This document shows positions 44,382 through 55,849 of a stretch of 64,000 nt of DNA, one piece after another. How positions within the stretch are numbered: the first letter of the stretch is position 1; the number at the start of each line of letters is the position of its first letter. The notes beneath the pieces are model-generated. The model ran no database searches. It was not told where the DNA came from and saw nothing but the letters and a program-made list of their open reading frames with translations. The stretch comes from Tetracentron sinense (Eukaryota; Streptophyta; Magnoliopsida; Trochodendrales; Trochodendraceae), in contig CM026553.1 in the NCBI GenBank assembly GCA_015143295.1, positions 2,503,912 through 2,567,911 on the forward strand, in the 5' to 3' direction. The position numbers and the translations under genes were made by a program.

Positions 44382-46047
44382 CCATTAGCATCCTTATACT
44401 TGCTTAACTAATGCTTGAACTATAATGGAATGGAACACATTAGCTAATTAACTTGTTTAACTAATGCCCGGACTATGATGAAACGGAACACTTTAGCATC
44501 TTATCTTATACATAACTAGTGCCCGAACTATGATTGGACTGCACACACTAGCCTTGCTACACATAAAACATCACACTTGAGCTCGTACTTTAAACCAAAT
44601 CTCCTTTTTAGCAAAATCATACTTTTAGAAAAATCCTTCTTTGAGCACATGCCATGGCTTGAGCGGAATCATACTTAAACGGAAATCATTCTTTAAAATA
44701 AAACTATTTTCTTCAACATTTGTATTCAATGAAAATCCGATCATGGAAGCGTGAGTGATCATGTATATCATTTGTGTACAATTAGGGAAAAATGAGGGAA
44801 TCAAATAAACATCCATATCGTACTTTACAAAAGTAAGGCGATAGGCCATTGGATTTACCAAAACCATTTATCAATCCTAATGACTAGAATTTACTCATCA
44901 CATAGCCAACTAGTAGGGTGTATCTACTTTATTTTCATTATTTTATCATGCTTGTTCATCTTACTTTCCTTAATGAATTTCAATAAAAATAGTTGGGGGA
45001 CCTATTTGTTTATTTTCATCAAAACCTAGGTTTAACAACCTAGTAACCATGAATGATTCACAACATGAAAAGCTAGTAGAATGTTTTACCTTAATTGAGA
45101 TCAAATATCCAAAGTGTAGCGCTTGAGAAAAAAGAAGGTTGAATCCCCATGCTCCAATGCTTGCGAAACACCTTGGAAGAGAGATCAAGCTTGAGGAGTG
45201 CAATCCAAGCTCCAATCTTGCTCACCCAAGAAAACCCTAGCTTCTCCCCTTTCTCCCTCTCTAACTCTCTCAATTTTGTACCTTGAGGGTTTCTAAAACC
45301 CTCACCCATGAAATTCGGGATTTATAGACAAAGGTGTGGTCAAAAGACCACCCTACCCTTAATGAAATGGTGCAATAGACCAAACTGGCCGAAATTTCGG
45401 TAGCTCGATCGACTGGCTAGGAGGGGTGGTCGATCGGCCAGGCCAAACACCCTACTCTTGAGCCTTTTTGGCATTTTTACTGACAGTCGGTCGACCTGTT
45501 GGGAGGGACGGTTGATTGGCCCTGCACACTAACTCACTGTTAGCCCATTTTTGGGCTTTTCTGAGACTGTCGGTCGACTGGCCTTCACCAGAAAATGGTG
45601 ATTTCTCTTGTTTTTCCCATTTTTCGCACTTAGAATTTTTCTACTCCTCCCTTAACTCAATTAGAGTGTCTTCACTCTTTTACCTTGGTTCTAACACTCC
45701 CCCCAACACATGTACTTTGGTTGCAACTCTTTCATTCAACCATCACACACCAAAATACATAGAAGGCCCTTTTGGCCTAAAATCACTATTCACTATCACT
45801 ATTCACCAGCACTAATCACTGACTATGAACTTGAGTTCCGGAGTTAACCATACTTAGGTTATTTTATACCCTATGCTTTTAGATACTTAGAGTATTCTTA
45901 TACTCTTGTTTACACGTGTAAGCCCTCACTTCACTTCCCTCAAACCAAGGACCCATGGAAAGCTTTAGGCCTTTACAAACACTATGCAAGTGCATTATTC
46001 ACTACCCTCTTCACATGAACAATGAACTCAAATTTTGGGGCTCTACA
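44382..46047 (-). mobile_element. E4 LTR, segment 3 of 3
   Basis: Ends (minus-strand start) TGTAGAGCCCCAAAATT. It contains the last array units (44382-44560), AT-rich sequence, a donor-like TTAAG|GTAAAAC near 45090, a leader region with GGGTGAGGGTTTTAGAAACC, a TATA-like CTATAAAT near 45321 and a GTCGATCG-rich stretch (45404-45580). Confidence 0.85.
45404..45580 (-). repeat. Palindromic GTCGATCGAC/GGTCGATCGGCC motifs in E4 U3
   Basis: Four to five degenerate copies (CTCGATCGACTGG, GGTCGATCGGCC, CGGTCGACCTG, GGTTGATTGGCC) upstream of the TATA-like box, in the place of the GATCGATC arrays of the other families. Confidence 0.65.
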
Positions 46048-46400
46048 TCCTCCCCCCCTCCCCCCTTATAGAAATTTCATCCTCGAAATTAGGACTTCAA
46101 GCACACAAGAGGGGATAATTTTCCCACACCTTATCTTGTTCAACTGAGCTTACATGCTTAGTAGCACTAGTCATGACAAACAGATGTGTCAATATAATAT
46201 TGACCAACACGTAGGCTAGGTACTTGCTTATCGACAAGGTGCCCTAGTTTCATACGTGACTAAACATTAATCAAATGCAAGGAACATAAAATACATATAA
46301 ATAACATGTTAATACACATACAAAAATGGACAGAATATTCATACATAATATCATCCTTTACAAAAATTATCCTGTAAGCACCTCACCCCACATCCTGAGG
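46048..46400 (-). pseudogene. pol: E4 deleted pol: protease start joined to pol end
   Basis: Next to the LTR is a polypurine tract (46048-46070), then a minus-strand relic. GTLSISKYLAYVLV corresponds to the protease start, the Asp-Thr-Gly site is lost, and within about 25 codons the frame reaches KVWENYPLL, which resembles the chromodomain end (TWE...KYPQLF). Nearly all of pol, about 4 kb, is missing. 46261-46400 is AT-rich and may be the gag-protease intron region. Confidence 0.6.
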
Positions 46401-46417
46401 TGCTCAAGCATATAGAT

Positions 46418-47313
46418 CTAATATGGCAATCCTTGCCCTAGCTCGCCTAGTGAGGCGAATGCGTGAGATACTGAGACTTGCTTCCCTGAGGTTGAGCCAG
46501 AGGCAGACAGTGGACAACCTCTGATCAAGTGGCCTTGATCACCATAATGGAAACATCCACCCGTGAGCTTCCAACAATCCCCAATATGCTTCCTTCCACA
46601 GTGACTACAGAGCTCCCATCCCAACGTAGAATATAAAGGATGTAAGGATCGGGTGGTCTGAGTCGTAGTGGGGCTAGGGGCCTGTGGTGCAAAAGGAGGC
46701 CTCTAAACTTGTGTAAACCCAGAGGTCTTGTACGGGCAGTCCTAGCCCTCTTCTCAAGTGGTGTTGAGCCATTGGACTGACCTCTGTCCATCTCCTTTCT
46801 TTTGAAGAATTCCTCAAAATTCGTTTCTGCCAACTGAGCCTTATCCACAACTTCCACATAGGTCTCATGCCTAAACATAGATACCCTATCTTTGATATAG
46901 GCCTTCAATCCTCGCTCGAATTTCTTAGCTTTCATGGCCTCAGTCGCTATCAAATGTGGAGCAAACCTCAACAATTCAGAGAACTTGGCCTCATACTCGG
47001 CCACCGACATGTTCCCCTGTTCCAAGGTAATGAACTTCACTTCTTTCTCTTCTCTAACTCCTACTGGGAAGTAATTATTGTAGAAAACGTCGAGAAACTC
47101 TTCCCAAGTCCATTCTTGACCTGCTCGAGTCAAGTCCCTCGTTTTGATGGCGGATCTCCACTAGTGATCTGCCTAAGCTTCCATCATAAAGGCGGCTCAT
47201 GTCACTTTCTCTACCTCCATAGGCATCAATACAAAGAATAACTTCTCCAGTTGCCTAATCCATACTTCTACAACCAATGGGTCTATGCCACCATAGAATA
47301 TCAGAGGCCTTAT
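46418..47313 (-). pseudogene. gag: E4 gag, N-terminus cut by element D
   Basis: Minus-strand Gag: GQEWTWEEFLDVFYNNYFPV, NMSVAEYEAKFSELLRFAPH, MFRHETYVEVVDKAQLAETN and zinc-knuckle region CSHCGRKHIGDC...CFHYGDQGHLIRGC (Tyr for the second Cys, as in E1). Stops near 47165-47200 and a frameshift near 46620. D inserted at 47313/47314; the start of gag and the 5' LTR lie outside the window. Confidence 0.88.
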
Positions 47314-47585
47314 TGTCGCGCCCCAAATTACCCCCTAAGAGTTAAGGGATACTTTAGGTGTGACTATACATACCTACCAAACCATCCTGTAATGAACGGG
47401 GCCAACATAATCCAAAAGAGACATTAAATAGAGTGCGGAAACTAAACATGAATGTGGAAGTGTTAACCAAAATTTTCTTTTCATGCACAAGTCCGTATTC
47501 CAAGTTCTATACAATGCATATCAAATTAAAGGTGGACATGCCCACTTATCAAAATACCAAAAAGGAAACCTCACTATCACTCTTC

Positions 47586-47726
47586 TCAACAGAAATCGAG
47601 GTATGGCCACATGTCCAAATTTCTATCCATGTGAGACTACATCAGGATAGGTGGCTCTGTCTCTTCTACATACTCTTCCTCGACCCAAGGCTCAGGGTCG
47701 AGGACATCCATAGTACCTACCGACAT
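47586..47726 (-). pseudogene. LTR acidic micro-ORF, D, one stop
   Basis: 47 codons with one TAG: MSVGTMDVLDPEPWVEEEY, EETEPPILM, stop, then RNLDMWPYLDFC. Closest to E1 and R1. Confidence 0.5.
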
Positions 47727-48239
47727 AAAAGTACGGCTGAGTATGGAATACTCAGAGAGTACAAGCTACTAGCTAACAATAGCAATAACAAAACACAACG
47801 ATAATAACACAACAATAATAAACGAGATATAATTCTTCACATCGATTTAAGCAATACTAGCAACATATGACATTCATAGCATTGAAAGTAAAGCAAAGTA
47901 ATAGTCTTGGCATGCTTGGATGAATGTGAAAAACTCTGATAACACTCATACTTTGAAAGTCATATGTTATTATTGAAAATAGTCTTTCATGTAGTTAAAA
48001 ACTTGCTTGTCATATTCAAAACCTTGTTCTTGTCTTGGTCTTGTTTCGTAAGAATCACACATGCTTGTCTTGTTCTTGTTGGAATCACTTGTCTTGCTTG
48101 TTCATGTCATGACTTAACATGTTCTTGACTTGACTTGCTTGTTTTCTTGTGAGCCAGAGGTTAGTGCCCTTGTATCGACTTGTGAGCCAGGAATTTAAAT
48201 TCCCTTCAGCGAAATATAATTATATATAGAAAACATACA

Positions 48240-48440
48240 CCAACCTCCTTGACCAGCCCAATGTCCGGCATGATCAACTTGTTTTCTTGTGAGCCAGGTA
48301 TGACATATCTTACTATATGCCCTATCCTTTACCGGCCCGATGTCTGGCTTTATCAACTTGTTTTTCTTGTGAGCCAGGTATGATATATATTCTATGGATA
48401 TGCCCTACTCTTGACCGGCCCGTTGTCCAGCTTTATCATT
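48240..48440 (-). repeat. Three-unit array in D LTR
   Basis: Units of about 75 bp with CCGGCCCGATGTCTGGC and GTGAGCCAGGTATGA, as in R1. Confidence 0.8.
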
Positions 48441-50023
48441 CTATCGTAAATCACATTTCTTGTTCTTGTTGTTTCTTTCAATTACTTATACTTTAAAAAC
48501 ATCGGTTCATGCATGCATGCGTGAGTGGGTATGGCATTGTAGAAATCTTGATGACATGCATGACTAAAAGGAACCATGTGTGTAACACCCGTGGTGATCA
48601 TGACAACATGTGCAACAAAAGGGATTATGCATAGAATTTTCAATTTTAATATAATCATTCGAGAATTTTGACAACATATAAGCATTTGATCAATTTATCA
48701 TTTTTAAGGAAAATTACATAAGGCCTACTTTCATCTTCTTCATTAAATCCATTTAGTTCTCATTTAGGTATTTTATCAAACACATGTCGTGCAACATTTC
48801 ATAGTCATTCTTTTTAAGTTCTTAGTGCATGCATTTCATCAAACCATATAGGGTGTATTCGTTATGCTTGAAATGCCCATCCACCATTCTCCATCACACA
48901 ACATTCATCACACAATACGGCATCCAATCGCCTCAACCCCTCCTTCATTCATACATCCCACCATTCATATTTATCATGTTTGTATTTAGGGAAATTAGCA
49001 TATTGCAAAAAAAGGGAGAATTGAAGATCAAAATCATCATTTTCAAGAGAGAAATCTAGGTTATTACTAAGCTAGTTAGTATGGTGTACTAACCTTAAGA
49101 TCAAAGCTTGATCTTGGAGGAAAACCCTTTATTGAAGCTCCAACTTGGAAGAGGAGAACCCAATCTTGAAGATGAAGAAGCCTTGCTTGATTTGGGTTGA
49201 TTTGATCTCCTCTTGATCTTAGATGTAATCCTCCTTGGAGATTTTCCCAAATCTCCCCTCTCTTCTTTCTCTCCTTTCCTCTCTCTTAGGTCTAGGGTTA
49301 ACCAAAAACCCCCCAATCACTTTCTATTTATAAGCCCAAGGGTTGAAACCCTTGATTTCAGGTCTTAAAAAAAAAAGAGTTATGCGATGACAATCGATTG
49401 TCGATCTTGGGACGATCGATCGTCCACACTCTAGCAAGCTTGCATAGATTTATGTCTCCAGATAATCGATCGTTAGTTTGTGACGATCGATCATCCATGA
49501 TCCAGTGAGTTGCCTAGATTTCTGGGCTCATTGTAGCACCCCAGACTTTTTCATCCTTAATGAATAGCACCTTCATAGCTAATTAGCCGTTTTTGTATTC
49601 TAATTAATAAATAAGGGAGAAATTGGAAATTCCGAAATGTCAGAAATGTTCCTTTTCGAAGTACGAACCCAACGCAAGTTGAATCTTCAAAATCGGACGA
49701 ACGAGTCAAAAGATATGGCCAAAACAGTCTGGACCTGCAGGCAATCGTAGCTCGGAAGGCACTAAGGACGTAGCTCGGAAGGCACTAAGGACGTAGCTCT
49801 GATAACGTGCTCTGACAACGTGTTCTGATAAGGCACAGACAACGCATAGACAACGTACTCTGATAACGTAGCTCTAGCTCTGATAACGTATACGTTGTGC
49901 ATCCGTTGTGCAACAGACAACGGGTACGTCGTGCAGCAGACAACGTGTACGTTGTACAGTAAACAACGTGTACGTTGTACAGCTCACGACGGGCACGTTG
50001 TACATAAGACAACGGACAACGAG

Positions 50024-50397
50024 CTCGGCACTATTCATAGCACAACGTGTTCAACACTATTCACAGCACAACGTGTTCAGCACTATTCATAGCACAACGT
50101 GTTTGGCACTATTCACAACACAACGGGTTCGGCACCCTTCACAGCACAACGTACTCGGCACTATTCACAGCACAACGTGTTCAGCACTATTCACAGCACA
50201 ACGTGTTCAGCACTATTCACAGAACAACGTGTTTGGCACTATTCACAGCACAACGTGTTCGGCACTATTCACAGCACAACGTGTTTGGCACTATTCACAG
50301 CACAACGTGTTTGGCACTATTCACAGCACAATGTGTTCGGCACTATTCATAGCACAACGTGTTTGGCACTATTCACAGCTCAACGTGTTCGGCACTC
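50024..50397 (+). repeat. 26-bp tandem array in S2 U3
   Basis: About 14 units; each reads ACAACGTGTT(C/T)GGCACT plus ATTCACAGC. Upstream, 49747-50020 has looser repeats of the same words (GACAACGTGTACGTTGTACA, ACGTAGCTCGGAAGGCACTA). The period is not a multiple of three and units lack stops, which explains long overlapping open frames here. Those are not counted as genes. Confidence 0.95.
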
Positions 50398-51377
50398 GTG
50401 TTTTTGCAGAAATTTCAGTAAGGGTATTATGGTCTTTTGGTCGGTTCACTCTTACCTTAAGAGTTTAACCCGAGCCTTTAGGGCTCATTCTCAACACTTA
50501 GAGGATTTGGGGGATTAGAAGAGAGGAGAAAGGGTTTCCTAAGCTAGGGTTTTGCTTTTGGAGAAGAATCAAAGGGGTTTTGAGACCCTAGATCACTTCA
50601 AGTCCGAATTTTCTCCAAGATCACGGCTCAAGCACTCGTGGAGAGCGTTCCCCAAGCTAGGGCAGCAACCCAAGCACGTTTTTGAAAGGGGTTTCTTCCC
50701 CAACTCAAGTCTCCTTCAAGCAAAGGTGTTCTTCTTTCAAGTTGGAGCTTCAATCAAGGTTTCTACCAAGGATCAAGCCTTGATCTAAGGTTAGTACACC
50801 CTACTAACTTACCCTAGCAATAAATCTAGGTTTTCCTTATGAAATGTGATTTATGCTATTATGTTTGCCTCCCATATGAAATGTATCATCTCCAATGAAC
50901 CTAAATAAGATAAGAAAAGGGTATGGATGTGTGTGGGTGTTGATGTGGCGATTGGATACCGAGATGTATGTTGTGTGATGTGTGTGATGGAAATGGTGGA
51001 TGGGTAGTTTACCAATAATGAACTTACCTTGATGTTTGGATGGAAAGTATGCGCTAAAAAGAACAAGATGAATTATTATGAAACATTGCATGTGTTGTGT
51101 TTGACAAAATGCCTAAACTATGAATAAACGACTTAGATGAAGAAAATGGAAATAGGTTTTATGCATGTGTTCTTATAGACGATGAATTGATCCAATGTCA
51201 TGTGAATTACTTAAGTTACCTATGCTAATATTATGAATTGAATTGTAATGCCATATCTCTTTTGTTAAGCGCATTCCCACGATTGTTATTATTGGCACGC
51301 ACATGAGCACGCATGATAGCATGAACCGAGATTTCAAGAGCATGTGCATATAATAAACAACAAGAAAATATTGCATG

Positions 51378-51727
51378 TCAAGGAGGTTGGTAGCCCAGGG
51401 AGAATTCGGGTACTAACCTCTGGCTCACAAGAAAACCCCTAAAACACCTATTGTCAAGGAGGTTGGTAGCCCAAGGAAAATTCGGGTACTAGCCTCTGGC
51501 TCACAAGAAAACTAAACAAGTAATAAAAATCACCTATTGTCAAGGAGGTTGGTAGCCCAGGGAGATTCGGGTACTAGCCTCTGGCTCACAAGAAAACCAA
51601 ACATTGCATATCAAGGAGGTTGGTAGCCCAGGGACATTCGGGTACTAACCTCTGGCTCTCAAGTGCATTGCATATCAAGGAGGTTGGCAGCCCAGGGAGA
51701 TTCGGGTGCTAGCCTCTGGCTCACAAG
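51378..51727 (+). repeat. Five-unit hairpin-forming array in S2
   Basis: Units TCAAGGAGGTTGGTAGCCC, GGGAGATTCGGGTACTAGCC, TCTGGCTCACAAG with 60-85 bp spacing, related to the arrays in E1 and E0. Confidence 0.9.
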
Positions 51728-51980
51728 TTACAAGATGAAAGTTTACAAGATGATGATCATGCATTCATGCATGCACGCATACATGATTTCTACGAGGCAT
51801 ATCGAGACAGGACATGGGTTTCAAGCTTGGGTTTTATCGGTGTTTTTGCATTCATGCACACACTTTTAAATGATTGTATTGTACCATGTCAAATACTGTT
51901 TAGTTCGTGATGCTTCTATTACTGCTTTGTATGGTATGACTATTACGTGTGTTATTATTGTTATAGCTAGCTAGTAGCTT

Positions 51981-52012
51981 GTACTCGCTGAGTATTCCAT
52001 GCTCAGCCGTAC
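51981..52012 (+). promoter_or_regulatory. Hairpin H1 of S2
   Basis: GTAC-TC-GCTGAG, loop TATTCCATG, CTCAGC-C-GTAC. It ends 14 bases before CGGCAG|GT. Confidence 0.6.
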
Positions 52013-52172
52013 TTTCATGTCGGCAGGTGTGCGAGCCCCTCTTGACATATGTGATCAGGGTCCTTGGATAGAGGAGGACTACGGGGAGGAAGAACCGTAT
52101 GAGGAGCTAGTAGTCGAGCCTCAAGCGGAGGCGAGAGACTTAGACCATTGGCCCCACGGGGGTGACTATTGA
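51999..52172 (+). CDS. LTR acidic micro-ORF (57 aa), S2
   Basis: The longest intact copy, from the H1-loop ATG to TGA: APLDICDQGPWIEEDYGEEE, then VEPQAEARDLDHWPHGGDY. It aligns with E0 throughout and with E5 and E1 at the DLD-WP tail. Acidic, no transmembrane or signal segment. Function unknown. Confidence 0.5.
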   Translation: MLSRTFMSAGVRAPLDICDQGPWIEEDYGEEEPYEELVVEPQAEARDLDHWPHGGDY

Positions 52173-52212
52173 TCGAGAAAGTGTTGGGTCTTATGTATTT
52201 TGATATTTTGAT

Positions 52213-52230
52213 AGGTGGGCCTGTCCACCT
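52213..52230 (+). promoter_or_regulatory. Hairpin H2 of S2
   Basis: AGGTGG-GCCTGT-CCACCT, perfect six-pair stem, hexaloop GCCTGT, 40 bases after the ORF stop. Confidence 0.6.
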
Positions 52231-52466
52231 TAGACTTAGGCGTGTTTTGTATTTATGCTAACTTGGAATACTACAATTTGGATCATTATAAAGAAAAGAA
52301 AAATTTAGTTTTCGCTTCCGTAAATTATGTTTAGCTTCCGCGCTCTGATTATCATTGTTTAGGACTGTGTTTATCTTGTGCATTACAGGATGGTTTGGCA
52401 GGTATGAAGTGTCACATCCAAAATATTCCTAAACTCCGAGGGGGTATTTTGGGGCGTGACACTCAT

Positions 52467-52711
52467 GACGATTGATCGTCGCCATGTGGAGATCGATTGT
52501 CAAACCCAGTTTTTCATCCTTTTCACCTGCAGACCCCATGGGGTGTTTCCAACCTTGCTCTCATGCTTTTTAGGATCTTAAAATCCCTTCTTCACGCTGC
52601 CCATGAGTTACCGACATCCAATTCCTCATAAATTATTACTTGCACTACGTGAAAGGCCAATTGGCTATGAAAACACTGTTTATTAGGTACGGAAAGTTCC
52701 GGGGCGCTACA
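52467..52711 (-). mobile_element. D 3' LTR, second part
   Basis: Rest of the D LTR after S2, with two more degenerate ATCGATTGTC-type palindromes. It ends CGGGGCGCTACA at 52711 (minus-strand start TGTAGCGCCCCGG). Total D LTR about 2.46 kb. Confidence 0.9.
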
Positions 52712-52900
52712 TTCTCCCCCCCTTACAAAAATTTTTTCCTCAAAATTTGGACGGTACATACATGTACAAAAAATGACGAAATACAAAGAGAATTTCAAAG
52801 ATCTAAATAAACAGTTGAGGATATTTTTCTTTCACTTCGGCCTCACGTTCCCATGTAGCCTCTTCTACTGAATGGTGTTGTCATCTCACCAGAACCAATG
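52712..52900 (-). pseudogene. pol: D polypurine tract and pol C-terminal fragment
   Basis: TTCTCCCCCCCTTACAAAAA adjoins the LTR. Minus-strand frame then gives LVLVR, HHSVEEATWEREAEVKEKYP, the chromodomain-like end. Element T is inserted at 52901 after caatg; the rest of D lies outside the window. Confidence 0.82.
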
Positions 52901-54373
52901 TGTAAACACCCCAATTTTGCACCCCCTTATCATCTTTATACCTCTAAGAACCCTCTTGCCACGTGCTTCGATTTTCAAAAACAGCCCTGAGGTGAAAAAT
53001 GACCAAAATGCCCCTAGGGTGAAAAAGGGCCAAAATACCCCTGGAAAAGTTTTAAAATTTTTTCATTTTGTCCAATATGATTTTACAAATTTTTTGTTGA
53101 ATTTTGGCTATTTTTGGGATTAAATTGGACTTAAAATGGTAGAAAATGACCAAAATACCCCTAGAATGCAAAATGACCAAAATGCCCCTAAAAAGTACTG
53201 AAAAATTCATGTTTTATCTAAAATATTTTTCTGGATTTTATCAGTTCAATTTTGACTATTTTCGGGCTAAAAACGAAAAAACGGCTTATTGGCGAATCGG
53301 GGAGTGCCACATGGCGATTTTTTAACCCCTGAATAGGGGCGCTACTTCAAACAGCACCCCAATATTTACAAAATTGACCATCTCGTTAGATGGTTCAACC
53401 CCATCTACATCGGCTTTAAAAATATCCTAAATAGGGGCGCTACTTCAAACAACGTCCCAGTAAAGTATGATTTTACCCCTATTTTTCCGCCCTACTCTTC
53501 ATTGCCGCCTACTGTTTCGGGTTTTTATCCATAGGGGCGCTACTTCAAGTAACACCCCCCTATTTTTTGACCCCTATAAATAGCCCACCGCATTCCTTCA
53601 CAACTCATTCCATTTCACTTGCTCTCTTCTCTCCTCTCTCAAAAACCTCTCTTTAGCGTTGGCGACCCAGAAATTCAATTTCGAAGAATCGTTCTCGGGA
53701 GAACTTATTTTAGAGACCCTTTTGGGTTCCCGGAAGGTAAAATATTACCAAACTTTGAAGTTTGCTTAGTCTTTTATTAGTGTTAAATTATTTTCTTGTT
53801 TTTAAAATACTTAGACTGCTTGCCCTGTCAAACCCCTGCCTGATCTTCGGTTCAAACATAGCCTACCCTGTCGAACCTCTGCCCGAACTTTGGTTCAAAC
53901 AAATCCTACCCTATTGAACCTCTGCCCGAACTTCAGTTCAAACTTAGCCTACCCTGTCGAACCTTTGTCCGAATCTCGGTTCAAACCCTGGTTCAAACCC
54001 CACTCACCTAGGATAGAACCCCTGTCCTGTCCCTGATTATTTCAACATATATATTACTATTCATACAATACGTATCAGGCATATAGATGAAATGCAAACT
54101 TCTCTTATGGTTTCCCCCACTTTAATTCAGACTTAGGGAGTAGGTAACCATCTCTGGATGGGAGTTTAGGGGTGCCTAACACCTTCCCATAAATCAAATG
54201 AATCCTTACCTTGAACTCTATTTCTAGACCAAAGCCTTATCCAACCTTTTAAGGGACCCTATTTTGCCTAATAATCTAAATAGGTGGCGACTCTCTCTTT
54301 TCAACATTTTTAGCACTATTCCTCCTCGGGTTCAATCCTGATCGGGAGTGGGGATTACAATCTGGGGTGTATA
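52901..54373 (+). mobile_element. T (Tat/Ogre-type gypsy) 5' LTR
   Basis: About 1.47 kb from TGTAAACACCCCAATTTTGC to about GGGGTGTATA (canonical CA decayed). U3 has three GGGGCGCTACTTCAA repeats (53333-53560) and TATAAATA at 53575-53582. The lineage is assigned from the gag at 57891 and from the primer-site type. S3 is an inverted LTR of the same family. Confidence 0.85.
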
Positions 54374-54933
54374 GCTTGGTGACTCTGCTGGGGACTCTGG
54401 TTTCGCATACCAGTATTCGAGCCAAAACCTAAGTTTGAACTAAAAAATGGAAACCACATCAGAAACTTTTACTTTCATCTACATGCTGCTAATTTTGTAC
54501 ATATTCTTACTTACTATCATTCATCGAATCTCGGACATTTGTTTGCCTACTTAGCAACATGCCTAGGATTCCATTTTTTACTTGATTTTGATTATTATAT
54601 TCATATTCATATTCATATTCATTGCATACCAGAATAAAAACCTTTCACCTATCTAGTCGGATCCAGTAAGCTTACAATCGAGTGATGGTTATTTCCGATA
54701 CTGGAGCCCAAAGATCTGTGGAAAGTACTGGATGTAGACCAAGGGATGGTTATCCCCGGTTAACGCGACTGGTCTTTCCCGCTTGCACCAATCGTCCCTT
54801 TTCAGGTATGTTCTATACCGGGGAGTCGTATATACGGTTAAGTGCTCACCAACCTTTTAGACAAAAAGCTTGCATACACCAACATGAGCATATAGACTAT
54901 AGGTCTTTGTTTGGGTATAAACCAAGAATACCC
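54374..54933 (+). promoter_or_regulatory. T primer-binding site (54377-54394) and leader, part 1
   Basis: TGGTGACTCTGCTGGGGA follows the LTR after three bases. It is not the initiator-Met site of the other elements; I could not assign the tRNA. The leader continues without a gene to 54933, where S3 is inserted, and resumes at 57228. Confidence 0.7.
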
Positions 54934-55499
54934 TGTAGACCCGGGATTTTAACCCCCACTCCCGATCAGGATTGAACCCGAGGAGGAATAGTGTTAAAAA
55001 TGTTGAAAAGAGAGAGTCGCCATCTATTTAGATTGTGAGGGAAAATAGGGTCCCTTAAAAGATTGGATAAGGCTTTTGGTATGGAAATAGAGTTCAAGGT
55101 AAGGGTTCATTTGAGTCAGGGGAAGGTGTTAGGCACCCCTAAACTCCCATCCGGAGATGGTTACCTACTCCTTAAGTCTGAATTAAAGTGGGGAAACCAT
55201 AAGAGAAACTTGTATTTCATCTATATGCTTGAAAAATATTGTATGAACAGTAATGTACATGTTGAAGTAAGCCGGGACAGGATAGGGGTTCTATCCTAGG
55301 TGAGCTGAACCTGATCAGGGTTGCCTACGTATCCCAGTCAGTGAAATCAAGCCACACGTAGTTCCAGATGGGTAGTTGATGGTTTGATTTGTTGGGTGTT
55401 TGGATTATGGGTGTTTGATAAGCTGAGATTGGTATTTGGATGTTAGGGTGTTTTTGAATGGTTCAGGGGTTTTTGCTCCTGTTAGAGGAGCGATGTGAC

Positions 55500-55775
55500 C
55501 TTTTAAGCTCGTGTTGAGGAGCGTTTGGACAGTTTTGGCTCATGTCAAGGAGCACTTGGACAGTTTTAACTCATGTCAAGGAGCCTGTGGACAGTTTTAG
55601 CTCATGTCAAGGAGCCCTTGGACAGTTTTAGCTCATGTCAAGGAGCCTGTGGATAGTTTTAGCTCATGTCAAGGAGCCTGTGGACAGTTTTAGCTCATGT
55701 CAAGGAGCCCTTGGACAGTTTTAGCTCATGTCAAGGAGCCTGTGGACAGTTTTAGCTCATGTCAAGGAGCCTCTT
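55500..55775 (-). repeat. 31-bp tandem array in S3
   Basis: About nine units of GACAGTTTTAGCTCATGTCA plus AGGAGCCTGTG, period 31. Absent from the T 5' LTR. Confidence 0.92.
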
Positions 55776-55849
55776 GGGTTTAGGGTTTGATGGGATTTGA
55801 AACAGGGTTTAAAGCGAGGTGTTTGGACAAAAGTTCGACTAGGTGGGTA

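Larger units (their letters stand above)
47314..49531 (-). mobile_element. D 3' LTR, first part
   Basis: Minus strand ends GGGGCGCGACA at 47314. It carries H2 (47530-47547, one weak pair), an acidic ORF relic, H1 (47731-47762), a three-unit array (48240-48440), leader exon, TATAAATA (49325-49332) and ACGATCGATCGTC palindromes (49391-49499). S2 splits it; it resumes at 52467. Confidence 0.9.
49532..52461 (+). mobile_element. Solo LTR S2 in D LTR, TSD ctcat
   Basis: 2930 bp from TGTAGCACCCCAG to GGGGCGTGACA, with no internal region, flanked by ctcat (49527-49531 and 52462-52466). E1-like conserved stretches flank a 26-bp array that replaces the GATCGATC palindromes. It carries a predicted intron (50790-52026), a five-unit repeat array, H1, the acidic ORF and H2. 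Confidence 0.96.

Noticed and set aside
49908..50518. Overlapping open frames of 101-186 codons with TTCSALFTAQRVWHYS-type repeats
   Set aside because: They are the three readings of the 26-bp tandem array in S2; period not divisible by three, no conserved protein.
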